Shown: piece by piece, positions 1-7,864 of the stretch
Layout of the letters: each line of letters opens with the position of its first letter
How positions within the stretch are numbered: the first letter of the stretch is position 1
From: Palsa-504 sp963808615
GTDB taxonomy: Bacteria > Actinomycetota > Actinomycetes > Streptosporangiales > Streptosporangiaceae
Direction: 5' to 3'
NCBI GenBank assembly: GCA_963808615.1
Contig: CAWEGV010000004.1
Coordinates: forward strand, 314,293-378,292
Length of the DNA: 64,000 nucleotides
Notes under the pieces: generated by a model
Seen by the model: the letters and a program-made list of their open reading frames with translations, nothing else
Databases searched by the model: none
Told to the model about the DNA's origin: nothing
Position numbers and translations under genes: made by a program

Positions 1-141
1 CTGGCGCACGAACTCAACTGCACGCCAAACCGGCTGAATAACCTGCGGACGGCCCGCCTGGCGGCCATGGATCTCGCGATGCGCGTCACGCAGTGGCTAG
101 GCCAGCCGGCGGCTGCATTCATCCACCCCGCGCAGTGCTGA
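1..141 (+). CDS. C-terminal end of a probable XRE-type DNA-binding protein (partial)
   Basis: The window opens inside a gene. Frame 1 reads 46 residues (starting LAHELNCTPNRL, ending FIHPAQC) and stops with TGA at 139-141. The pattern of a short helix, CTPNRLNNL, and then RVTQWLGQPAAAF resembles the last helices of XRE-type helix-turn-helix regulators, where a recognition helix is followed by a 'T-x-W-L-x-x-P-x-A-x-F' tail. Most of the protein lies outside the window, so family membership is an inference from the tail only. It is convergent with the AHSA1-like gene, with about 11 bases between the two stops. Confidence 0.5.
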   Translation: MAHELNCTPNRLNNLRTARLAAMDLAMRVTQWLGQPAAAFIHPAQC

Positions 142-152
142 AGCGCTCGTCG

Positions 153-620
153 CTACAGGGACCGCCGCAGCAGTGAGTCCAGGTTCGTGAACGAGCTCTC
201 CCAGCGCGCCTTGGCATCCTGGGCCACCTCGGGGGTGTACGGGCCTTGCCGCAGCTCAAGCCGGGTCTTGCCGTTCGCCTCCTCAAGGAACTCCAGCCGC
301 AACCTGGACCTGGAGGCAGGCCTGGCGGCGTCAATCCGCTCGACATCCTGGTGACCGGCGAGCAGTTCGTTCTCGACGACCTCGCTGAGGGTCACCTCGA
401 CCTGGTAGCGGCTGCCCGGGTCTTCGAGGTTCGTCATCTCGAAACGCTGGAAGCCGCCGGGCCGGGCGTCGATCTGCACCGTCTCGCACGGCACCAAGAA
501 CCCCGCAGGCCCGTACCATTCGCATAGCTGGCCGGGGTCGACGAAAGCCCGGTAGACAAGTTCGCGCGGTGCGTCGAACGTGCGCGAGATGGTGATCTCG
601 TGCTTGGGGGCCTGGTTCAC
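153..620 (-). CDS. SRPBCC / AHSA1-like domain protein
   Basis: The predicted protein is about 155 residues and belongs to the SRPBCC hydrophobic-pocket superfamily, Aha1/AHSA1-like subgroup. Near its N-terminus is the usual ITISRTFDAPRELVYRAFVDP strand-helix signature, then W-Y-G-P, and a C-terminal amphipathic helix (WESSFTNLDSLLRR). Such proteins bind small hydrophobic ligands; the ligand here is unknown. The frame can be extended upstream to 659, but I chose GTG at 620. The bases just before it form a strong Shine-Dalgarno (GGAAGGGAAG), and family members begin close to this point. It is divergent from the ATPase/LLM fusion gene. Confidence 0.75.
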   Translation of the reverse strand: MNQAPKHEITISRTFDAPRELVYRAFVDPGQLCEWYGPAGFLVPCETVQIDARPGGFQRFEMTNLEDPGSRYQVEVTLSEVVENELLAGHQDVERIDAARPASRSRLRLEFLEEANGKTRLELRQGPYTPEVAQDAKARWESSFTNLDSLLRRSL

Positions 621-687
621 TGGTCTTCCCTTCCATCCGCTGGCGTATGGGTCTGCCAAGCTGGGGAGTGTGCAACCAGCGGCGGCT

Positions 688-3003
688 GTGACGCTACCCG
701 ATCCCGCGCTCGTGGTGCTGGTCGGGCCGTCCGGCTCGGGGAAATCGGTCTGGGCCGCGGCGCACTACGGCCCGCACGAGGTGGTCTCCTCCGACCGGCT
801 GCGCGCAGTGGTGGGTAGCGGCGAGCACGACCTGGATGCGTCGGACGATGCGTTCGCTCTGCTCGACCAGATCGTGGCGGCGCGGCTGCGCCGCGGCCTG
901 ACGGCTGTGGTGGACACGCTGGGCCTCGACCCGGCCCGGCGCCGCGGTTACCTGGACCTGGCCGGGAACAGCGGCATGCCCGCCGCCACTGTGCTGTTCG
1001 GCACCGATCCGGCGGAGTGCCGCCGGCGTAACCGTGCCCGCGATAAGCCGGTCCCCGCGACGGTGCTCGACGGTCAGTTGCGGCGGATGCGAGCGGCGGT
1101 CGCGGAGATCGGAGGAGAGGGCTGGGACGCGGTGATCACGGCCGCGCAGGCTCAGCCCGAGGCCTCGCACACCCCAGGCGCAAGGAAGGCGGCCAGCGAG
1201 CAACGGCAGCGTCCGGTCCAGATGGGCCTGATCTTGCAGGTATCCCGGTTTCCCTGGGACGAGGACCCGGCAGGCCCGGCCCACTGGCTGGCCGCGGTAG
1301 CCCGCGCCGCAGCCGAGGCTGGCCTGCAGGGAATCGCGCTGATGGACCATCTGATCCAGATTCCCCAGGTCGGCCGGGCCTGGGAACCGATTCCGGAGCC
1401 GTGGGTGACGCTCGGGATGCTGGCCGGCCTGGAACCAGGCCTTCGCCTGGGCACGCTGGTGACCCCCGTGACGTTCCGGGCGCCAGGGATCCTGGCCAAG
1501 ACTGCGGCCACGCTGGACGCGCTGAGTGGCGGGAGGACGTTCTGCGGCATCGGGGCCGGCTGGTGGGAGCGCGAGCACGCCGGGTTCGGCCTGCCGTTCG
1601 CGTCGGCCCGGGTCAGGCTGGACCGGCTCGAGTCGGCCATCGAGACGCTGCGCGCACTGTGGCAGCCGGGCACCAGGGAGTACCGCGGCGAGCGCGTCTG
1701 GCTGCCGGAAACCACCTGCTATCCGCGGCCGGTGTCGCGGATCCCGATCATCGTCGGCGGCGGCGGCGAGAAGCGGACGCTGGCCATCGCGGCCAGGCTC
1801 GGCGATGGCTGCAATCTTCCCTCGGACCTCGCCGTGCTTGACCGCAAGCTCGCTGTCTTCCGCCAGCACTGCCTGGAGGCGGGCCGTGATCCAGCGCAGG
1901 CCGAGGTGACCGTGCTCGACGTCCCGGTCATCGGCCGCGACCGCCAGGACGCCGGCTCGATGGTGGAGAACCTGCGCGGCACGACCACCGCCGCTGCCTT
2001 CGCCCGGCGCCACCACGCGGGCACGGCGGAGGACCACATCGGCCGTTACCGGTTGCTGGCTGAGCGCGGCGTGCGGACGGTATTCGTCTCGCTTCCCGGT
2101 CTGGCCGGCCCCGAGGACGTGCTGCGCCTGGCCCCGGTGGCCGCCGCCTTCGCCTTAGGCGTCGACCAGCGCCACCGCCTTGTGGTGGTGGACTTCGAGG
2201 TACCGGCGCGTCATCAGCAGGGCGGCGATCCCGTCGCCTACCGCGGAGCCGAGCTGCTTGGTCGAGCCCGAGCGCACGTCGCCAGCGGCGAACACGCCTG
2301 CCATGGATGTTTCCATGGCCGGGCTGGTGATGAGAAACCCGCCGGGGTCACGGTCCACGGCGTCACCAAGAAAGGCGCTGTTGGGCTTGAGGCCGATGAA
2401 CACGAACGCGGCGGCAGCCGGGAACCTGTGGGTCTGGCTGCTGGCGCGGTCGCGGGCCACGACGGCGGCGAACTTACCCCGCTCACCCTCGAGCTCCACG
2501 ATGTCCACACCGGTATGGATGGTGAACTGCGGATCGGATCGCACCCGCTCCTGAAGAACCGGCGAGGCGGACAGGTCGGTGTTAGACAGCACCCGGACCC
2601 GCTGGGCGAACTGGGACAGGTGCAGTCCCTCCTCCAGGGCCGAGTTGCCGCCGCCGATGACCACCACCTCATCGGCACCCCGGTAGAAGGGCCCGTCGCA
2701 GGTGGCGCAGAAGTGGACGCCGGCGCCGATGAGGTCGTTCTCGCCGGGCACTTCGAGGCGCCGGTACTTCGATCCGGTCGCCACGATCACCGCGTGCGAG
2801 GTGAGCTGCTGCCCGGAGGACAGCGAGCTGACCAGGTCGTCGTCATCGCGCTGCACCGCGGTGACCGCTACCGCCGACAGCAGCTCTACTCCGTAACGCC
2901 GGGCCTGGGCCACGAACCGTTCGGCCAGTTCGGCGCCGGAGATGCCGTCGGGGAAGCCCGGGTAGTTATCGATCCGGTCGCTGATCCCGGCCTGCCCGCC
3001 TAG
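688..3003 (+). CDS. AAA-type ATPase / LLM-class F420-dependent oxidoreductase fusion with antisense read-through tail
   Basis: The N-terminal part (about 170 residues) is a small P-loop kinase-like domain with Walker A GPSGSGKS. A LLM (luciferase-like, TIGR03560-type F420-dependent) oxidoreductase domain follows, with LDALSGGRTFCGIGAGWW and IIVGGGGEKRTLAIAARLGDG. This two-domain order is known in actinomycetes. GTG at 688 matches where relatives start; GTG at 670 is an alternative. The family normally ends near the sequence LRLAPVAAAFA (about base 2154). Here no stop is in frame, and the open frame runs another 280 codons antisense to the thioredoxin reductase gene to 3003. A TAG sits one base out of frame at 2156. 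The tail is therefore probably not a natural domain. Substrate unknown. Confidence 0.7.
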   Translation: MTLPDPALVVLVGPSGSGKSVWAAAHYGPHEVVSSDRLRAVVGSGEHDLDASDDAFALLDQIVAARLRRGLTAVVDTLGLDPARRRGYLDLAGNSGMPAATVLFGTDPAECRRRNRARDKPVPATVLDGQLRRMRAAVAEIGGEGWDAVITAAQAQPEASHTPGARKAASEQRQRPVQMGLILQVSRFPWDEDPAGPAHWLAAVARAAAEAGLQGIALMDHLIQIPQVGRAWEPIPEPWVTLGMLAGLEPGLRLGTLVTPVTFRAPGILAKTAATLDALSGGRTFCGIGAGWWEREHAGFGLPFASARVRLDRLESAIETLRALWQPGTREYRGERVWLPETTCYPRPVSRIPIIVGGGGEKRTLAIAARLGDGCNLPSDLAVLDRKLAVFRQHCLEAGRDPAQAEVTVLDVPVIGRDRQDAGSMVENLRGTTTAAAFARRHHAGTAEDHIGRYRLLAERGVRTVFVSLPGLAGPEDVLRLAPVAAAFALGVDQRHRLVVVDFEVPARHQQGGDPVAYRGAELLGRARAHVASGEHACHGCFHGRAGDEKPAGVTVHGVTKKGAVGLEADEHERGGSREPVGLAAGAVAGHDGGELTPLTLELHDVHTGMDGELRIGSHPLLKNRRGGQVGVRQHPDPLGELGQVQSLLQGRVAAADDHHLIGTPVEGPVAGGAEVDAGADEVVLAGHFEAPVLRSGRHDHRVRGELLPGGQRADQVVVIALHRGDRYRRQQLYSVTPGLGHEPFGQFGAGDAVGEARVVIDPVADPGLPA

Positions 3004-3384
3004 TGCGCTGGCCTCCACCACCACGGCGTCGATGCCTTCCCGTGCGGCGTAGATGGCGGCCGCCAGCCCGGCCGGCCCGCCTCCCACGATGACCAGGTCG
3101 TAGGCGGTCTGGGCGGCGGCCCGGGTGAGGCCGATGCGGCGGGCCAGGGCCTCATCGCTCGGGTTCACCTCATGGGTCCCGTCCGGGTAGATCACGGTGG
3201 GGATGATCTGCCCGCCGTCCTGCAGTTCCCTGAGCCGCTCGATGGCCTCCGGGTGGGCATCGATGTCCACGTAGGCGTAGCGCACCCTGTGCTCGGCCAG
3301 GAACTTCTTCACGCGCTTGCAATGCGGGCACCACGCCGCCCCGTAGACGGTCATGCCCGGCTCGTGGGCAGAATCGAGTTTCAC
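2155..3384 (-). CDS. trxB: Glutaredoxin-thioredoxin reductase fusion (FAD-dependent)
   Basis: The protein (409 residues) joins an N-terminal glutaredoxin-like domain to a complete low-molecular-weight thioredoxin reductase. The first 85 residues carry a CPHC redox pair (C19, C22) and the cis-Pro stretch IIPTVIYPDG. The reductase has the FAD-binding GGGPAGLAAAIYAA, the redox-active CATCDG (C226, C229), the NADPH-binding GGGNSALEE and the C-terminal FAD contact AAGDVR. It should pass electrons from NADPH through FAD and the CATC disulfide, possibly directly to its own glutaredoxin domain, in the cytosol. GTG at 3384 follows a GGGGAGGGG ribosome-binding site. Its TAA stop overlaps the point where the convergent LLM gene should have ended. 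Confidence 0.9.
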   Translation of the reverse strand: MKLDSAHEPGMTVYGAAWCPHCKRVKKFLAEHRVRYAYVDIDAHPEAIERLRELQDGGQIIPTVIYPDGTHEVNPSDEALARRIGLTRAAAQTAYDLVIVGGGPAGLAAAIYAAREGIDAVVVEASALGGQAGISDRIDNYPGFPDGISGAELAERFVAQARRYGVELLSAVAVTAVQRDDDDLVSSLSSGQQLTSHAVIVATGSKYRRLEVPGENDLIGAGVHFCATCDGPFYRGADEVVVIGGGNSALEEGLHLSQFAQRVRVLSNTDLSASPVLQERVRSDPQFTIHTGVDIVELEGERGKFAAVVARDRASSQTHRFPAAAAFVFIGLKPNSAFLGDAVDRDPGGFLITSPAMETSMAGVFAAGDVRSGSTKQLGSAVGDGIAALLMTRRYLEVHHHKAVALVDA

Positions 3385-3439
3385 TGGCCAACCCCTCCCC
3401 GGGCACGCACCAAGCGGAGAACTGACACCACGAACCGTG

Positions 3440-4360
3440 TCACCGGACCGGCGGCGGCCTGCCCTCGGCGCTGGCCGCCAGCCTCACGTCCCACCGGCAT
3501 ACGGCGCAGGCGTGGCGGAAGGCCGACCGGGCAAACTCCAACGCCGCGGCCAGGGGATCCGGATCCAACCGCACGTCGTCCCAGTCCAGGATGTACTCGC
3601 CCAGGGCCGGATCCCAGCGGGCCGCGGCCGGGGACAGGTTAGCGCCCGCGAAGCCCTCTTCGGCCGGGTGCGCGTAGGCGTAGAACGCGGCCTTGAGGTA
3701 ACGGGCATCGCCGGGCCACCAGCCGACGGCAACCTCCTGCGAGTCCATGGCATTGCGCATGATGAAGTCATCCGACGGCGGATCGGCCGACTGCCCGGAG
3801 AACAGGCTCACGGCCAGGTCGAACGAACCCCACCAGGCGTTGACCGGCGTGGAACGCCCGCGGTAGGGCGCGCGGTACGCGGCCAGGACCAGTGCGGCCT
3901 GAGTCGCCGCGGCGAAGTAATCGGCGACCTCGCCCGGGTCGTAGTGCGCGTGCTCGGAATCCTCGTCCAAGGGCACGGTCCAGGGTACTTCCTGCGGCGT
4001 GGGGTCGATCTCCACCGGACCACCCAGGGCGCGGACGGCGGCCAGAACCTGGTTTGTCACCTCGCCGACCGGGCGGTGCGGGGTCAGCCGGACATGCTCG
4101 GCCCGCCCGGCGCTGTGCTCCACGACCGCCTCATGACGGTGCAGGTCGAGCGCTGCCACCAGCGCGCCAGAACCATCGGGCGCGGGCAGCGGCGCCGTCT
4201 CCCAGCCGCGCGCGGTCAGGCGAAGCGCCGCGTGCTGCAACTGGGGTTCGGGCGGCGCGAGCGTGGCCGCCAATTTGCCGAGGACCTGGGTGTGCGCATG
4301 CAGCGTGTCACAGGTCGCGCGCCACCGGTCATACGAAACCATGGGCCAGACTGAGACCAT
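3440..4360 (-). CDS. DUF5996 family protein
   Basis: The predicted protein is about 306 residues. From its N-terminus it shows WRATCDTLHAHTQVLGKLAATLAP, a strand-rich middle region, and YFAAATQAALVLAAYRAPYRGRSTPVNAWWGSFD, which is the typical arrangement of DUF5996 proteins of unknown function. The open frame continues upstream to 4651, but that extension is rich in His and Arg and runs antisense to the next gene. I therefore take ATG at 4360, with ATG at 4342 as an alternative; neither has a strong ribosome-binding site. It is divergently arranged with the membrane protein gene. No catalytic motif is visible to me. Confidence 0.75.
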   Translation of the reverse strand: MVSVWPMVSYDRWRATCDTLHAHTQVLGKLAATLAPPEPQLQHAALRLTARGWETAPLPAPDGSGALVAALDLHRHEAVVEHSAGRAEHVRLTPHRPVGEVTNQVLAAVRALGGPVEIDPTPQEVPWTVPLDEDSEHAHYDPGEVADYFAAATQAALVLAAYRAPYRGRSTPVNAWWGSFDLAVSLFSGQSADPPSDDFIMRNAMDSQEVAVGWWPGDARYLKAAFYAYAHPAEEGFAGANLSPAAARWDPALGEYILDWDDVRLDPDPLAAALEFARSAFRHACAVCRWDVRLAASAEGRPPPVR

Positions 4361-4444
4361 GAGTTTCAGGCTATCGGGGCCGGGATCACGCATTCCATCC
4401 GGCTCTCGATAGGTTCGGCATAGCTGGCGACCTGGAGGAGACCG

Positions 4445-5605
4445 ATGGTGGTGCCGTTGGCGGCCCGCGTGGTGGCAGCAGTGATCGGCGGCTTGCTGGT
4501 AGTTACGGCGGCGTCCAGCGTCACCGGGACGCTGATCGTCTCGCGTTCGGTCAGCAGCCGGCTGACCCGGTGGGTGGACAAGGCCGTGGTGGGGGCGTAC
4601 CGGCTGGTGTTCAAGTGGTACGTCCATAAGGAGCCGGGGAACTCTCCGCACGACATCCAGATGGCTTACAAGCGAGCAGACCGGCTGCTGGCCACCCAGG
4701 CGGCGGCGATCTTGCTGTGCCAGCTGGCCACCTGGCTGGTCGTGGCGTATGTCGGGTTCGCCCTGCTGCTATGGCCGTTTGCCACCCGCGGCATGGTGTC
4801 CGCGTTCATCGATGCCGGGTCCTCGCTGTTCACGCTGGGGTTCGCGGTGCCTGCCGGGGCGGTGCCCGCGGTGTTCGTGTTCCTGGCCGCGGCGACCGGC
4901 CTGGTGATCGTCACGTTGCAGATCGCCTACCTGCCGACCTTGTACTCGTCGTTCAACCGCCGGGAGACCCAGGTGGCGCTGCTGAACGCGCGGGCCGGGG
5001 TGCCGTCCTGGGGCCCGGAGCTGCTAGCGCGCACCCACTACGGCCTGGGCACGGGCATGTCGACCCTGAATACGATGCCGGACCTGTACGCGGAGTGGGA
5101 ACGCTGGGCCGCGGACGTCGGCGAGAGCCACACCACCTACCTGCCGCTGGTCCGCTTCCGCTCACCGGGCGCGCTGTCGTCCTGGGTCACCGCGCTGCTG
5201 GCCGTGCTGGACTCCGCGGCGCTGTTCCTGGCGCTATCTCCCGATGCCGCGCCGGAGATACCGGCGCGGTTGTGCCTGCGTGGCGGCGCCCAGTGCTTCA
5301 CCCGGATCGCGCAGGCCATGGGCATCGACGTACCCGCTGAGCCGGATCCAGGCGCCGGGATCAGCCTGAACTACGACGAGTTCCTCGACGCGATCGACCG
5401 GATGAAGGAGGTCAGCTTCGAGATCGAGCGCGACCCGGAGGAGGCGTGGCCTCACTTTGTCGGCTGGCGGGTCAACTACGAGCGCGCCGCCTACGCGGTG
5501 GCCTTCGCGGTCGATGCGGTACCTGCGTTGTGGTCGGGACCGCGCTATCACCACATCCCGCCCATCCCGCCCATCCGGCCCGGACGCGGCCGACCGCCCA
5601 AGTAG
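4445..5605 (+). CDS. Conserved actinobacterial membrane protein of unknown function, pore-loop-like motif
   Basis: The 386-residue protein has a hydrophobic N-terminal helix (about 7-32) and two or three further membrane segments between about 82 and 165. A soluble, mostly helical C-terminal half follows. Between the middle membrane segments lies AGSSLFTLGFAVP, which looks like an ion-channel pore helix plus a selectivity-filter-like TLGF, although no classical TVGYG is present. The following stretch (QIAYLPTLYSSFNRRETQVALLNARAGVPSWGPELLAR) is strongly conserved in relatives I remember from other actinomycetes, all unannotated. ATG at 4445 follows GGAGGAG closely. The channel suggestion is an inference from pattern only. 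Confidence 0.7.
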   Translation: MVVPLAARVVAAVIGGLLVVTAASSVTGTLIVSRSVSSRLTRWVDKAVVGAYRLVFKWYVHKEPGNSPHDIQMAYKRADRLLATQAAAILLCQLATWLVVAYVGFALLLWPFATRGMVSAFIDAGSSLFTLGFAVPAGAVPAVFVFLAAATGLVIVTLQIAYLPTLYSSFNRRETQVALLNARAGVPSWGPELLARTHYGLGTGMSTLNTMPDLYAEWERWAADVGESHTTYLPLVRFRSPGALSSWVTALLAVLDSAALFLALSPDAAPEIPARLCLRGGAQCFTRIAQAMGIDVPAEPDPGAGISLNYDEFLDAIDRMKEVSFEIERDPEEAWPHFVGWRVNYERAAYAVAFAVDAVPALWSGPRYHHIPPIPPIRPGRGRPPK

Positions 5606-5653
5606 CCTGGCCGGGGCCGGCGCGGCACACGGATTCCGCTGGCGGTCCTGGTT

Positions 5654-7735
5654 ATGTTCATAAGCGTGTTCGATCAACATGACATTCTTGACGGGCTGAA
5701 CGAACAGCAGCGCCGGGCGGTGACGCATCAGGGCGGCCCGCTGCTGGTGCTGGCCGGGGCCGGCACCGGCAAGACCCGGACGCTGGTGGCCCGGGCCGCG
5801 TGGCTGCGCGACCAGCAGGGCGTGCCGGCGTGCCGGATCCTGCTGCTGACCTTCACCCGCCGCGCCGCCAGCGACATGCTGGCCCGGGCCGCGGCTGCCG
5901 GGAAGGGCTCCTCCGAGCGGATCTGCGGCGGCACCTTCCACGCCATCGCGCATAAGATCATCCGCCAGCACGCCGAGTCGTTCTCGCTGCCGCCGCAGTT
6001 CACCATCGTGGACCCGGGCGACGTGGCCGACATCCTGGATGTGCTGCGCCCGGACCATGGCCTGGCCGAGGCGGGCCAGCGGGCGCCCAGGGCGGCGGCG
6101 TGCGCAGACATCTACACCCGGTGCGTGAACACCGGGCGCCCGGTCAGCGAGGTGGTCACCGCCAGTTTCCCCTGGTGCGTCCCGTTCGCCGGTCAGCTGG
6201 CCAGCCTGTTCCGCGCCTACACCGCCCGCAAGCGCGCCCGCCACCTGCTGGACTTCGATGACCTGCTGCTGCTGTGGCAGGCGGCGCTGGCCGACCCGGT
6301 GGCTGGCCCGGTGCTGCGCGGCATGTTCGACGCGGTGCTGGTCGATGAGTACCAGGACGTCAACGCGGTCCAGGCCAGCATCGTGCGGCTGCTGCAGCCT
6401 GACGGACACGAGCTGACCTGCGTAGGCGACGACGCGCAGGCCATCTACGGGTTCCGCGGCGCCGACCCGGCGCACTTGCGGCAGCTCACGGACGCCTACC
6501 CTGGCCTGCATATCGTCCGCCTCGACCGCAACTACCGCTCCCGGCAGGGCGTGCTGGACCTGGCCAACCTGATCAGGCCGTCCGCGCCGGGCCTGGACCT
6601 GACGCTGACCGGTGACCGAGGCCCGGGGATGCCGCCGCTGCTGGTCCGCTGCCATGACGAGGCCACCCAGGCGCGGGAGATCTGCGCCCGAGTGCTGGAT
6701 GCGTACGAGGACGGCAATGCGCTGCGGGATCAGGCGGTGCTGGTCCGCGCCGCTCATCACAGCGACATCCTGGAGATCGAGCTCAGCGCCCGCAAGATCC
6801 CCTACGTGAAATTCGGCGGGCTCCGGTTCACCGACACTGCCCACGTCAGGGACTTCCTCGCCGCGGCCCGGATCCTGGCCAATCCCGCTGACGACCTGGC
6901 CTGGTTCCGGCTGCTGCGGCTGCACGACGGCATCGGCCCGGTGCACGCCCGGCAGGTGCTCGCGCGCCTGGATTCCGGCGGGTCCGGCCCGGGCAGCTCC
7001 CGCCCGGACGGTGCGCCGGACGAGGGCGTTCCGCAGGATTGCTGGCCACAGGCCTGGTCGCAGGCCGTCGAGGCCGCCCCGCCGCGGGCCAGGGCCGCCC
7101 TGGCGGCCAGCCTCAAGCGGCTGGCCGACGCCGCGGGTGAGCCCGCTGCCTGCCAGGCCACGGCCATTCTGGCCGCCCTGAATCCGCTGATCCGGGCCCG
7201 CTACCATGACGCCGCGGCCCGGATCGCCGACCTGGAACGGCTGGCCGAGGCGGCTGCCGCCCACCCGTCGCTGCACGACGCGCTGGCCGAGCTGACCCTT
7301 GACCCGCCGGTCTCGGGCGCGGACCTGGCCGGCCCGCCGCGCCTGGATGAGGACTACCTGACCATCTCCACCATCCACGCCGCCAAGGGCCTGGAATGGC
7401 CCATCGTTCACCTGTCCCACCTGGTCGACGGAGCGCTGCCCAGCGACATGGCCCTCGGCGATCCCGGCGGGCTGGCCGAGGAGCACCGGCTGTTCTACGT
7501 CGCGCTCACCCGGGCCCGCGACCATCTGTACATGTATGCGCCGCAGCGGTTGCACTACCACCGCCGCGGTCGCGATGACCGGTACGGGTTCGGCCAGCTG
7601 ACCCGCTTCCTGCACCCCGGGGCCCTGGCTGCCTGCGACAATGCCACCGCCGCGGCGCCCGCTCCGGCGCTCCCAGCCCTCGGCGCTCTGACCGTCAAGG
7701 TCGACGCGGCGGTCGGCGCGCTGTGGGACGGCTGA
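5654..7735 (+). CDS. UvrD/PcrA-type ATP-dependent DNA helicase (superfamily 1A)
   Basis: The 693-residue protein has all the main SF1A helicase motifs in order: LNEQQRRAVTHQGGPLLVLAGAGTGKT (Q motif and Walker A, 35-41), LLTFTRRAA (Ia), VDEYQD (Walker B, about 230), GDDAQAIYGFRGADP (III), RLDRNYRS (IV), TISTIHAAKGLEWPIV (V) and VALTRARDHL (VI). It should translocate 3'-5' on single-stranded DNA and unwind duplexes in repair. It lacks a C-terminal nuclease or HRDC domain and is close to the usual UvrD size. Start ATG at 5654 is the first in the frame; the Shine-Dalgarno is weak. It stands alone between a membrane protein and a dehydrogenase gene. Confidence 0.9.
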   Translation: MFISVFDQHDILDGLNEQQRRAVTHQGGPLLVLAGAGTGKTRTLVARAAWLRDQQGVPACRILLLTFTRRAASDMLARAAAAGKGSSERICGGTFHAIAHKIIRQHAESFSLPPQFTIVDPGDVADILDVLRPDHGLAEAGQRAPRAAACADIYTRCVNTGRPVSEVVTASFPWCVPFAGQLASLFRAYTARKRARHLLDFDDLLLLWQAALADPVAGPVLRGMFDAVLVDEYQDVNAVQASIVRLLQPDGHELTCVGDDAQAIYGFRGADPAHLRQLTDAYPGLHIVRLDRNYRSRQGVLDLANLIRPSAPGLDLTLTGDRGPGMPPLLVRCHDEATQAREICARVLDAYEDGNALRDQAVLVRAAHHSDILEIELSARKIPYVKFGGLRFTDTAHVRDFLAAARILANPADDLAWFRLLRLHDGIGPVHARQVLARLDSGGSGPGSSRPDGAPDEGVPQDCWPQAWSQAVEAAPPRARAALAASLKRLADAAGEPAACQATAILAALNPLIRARYHDAAARIADLERLAEAAAAHPSLHDALAELTLDPPVSGADLAGPPRLDEDYLTISTIHAAKGLEWPIVHLSHLVDGALPSDMALGDPGGLAEEHRLFYVALTRARDHLYMYAPQRLHYHRRGRDDRYGFGQLTRFLHPGALAACDNATAAAPAPALPALGALTVKVDAAVGALWDG

Positions 7736-7773
7736 CGCCTGCGGGCCGATCCACCTTCCGCCCCTTTGATATT

Positions 7774-7783
7774 TGGTATACCA
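7774..7783. promoter_or_regulatory. Putative GntR-family operator (TGGTATACCA)
   Basis: A perfect 10-bp palindrome, TGGTATACCA, stands about 80 bases before the SDR gene in an otherwise GC-rich intergenic stretch. This matches the half-site pattern of FadR-subfamily GntR repressors (N-TGGT-N-ACCA-N type). TTTGAT and TATACC hexamer-like sequences overlap it, so it could cover a promoter. No GntR gene lies nearby in the window, so the cognate regulator would act from elsewhere. Confidence 0.5.
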
Positions 7784-7864
7784 TCCGCTCACCAACGGAG
7801 AGACGGCATCTCGCGGGAGAACCCCTGACCGGGTGTCACGCGTCGCGAGGCGAAAGGAGTTGCG

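Noticed and set aside
694..2037. Long minus-strand frame (447 codons) opposite the ATPase/LLM gene
   Set aside because: Its composition (Arg, Gly, His, Gln-rich, no domain) is that of a high-GC antisense shadow; the plus strand has clear ATPase and LLM motifs.
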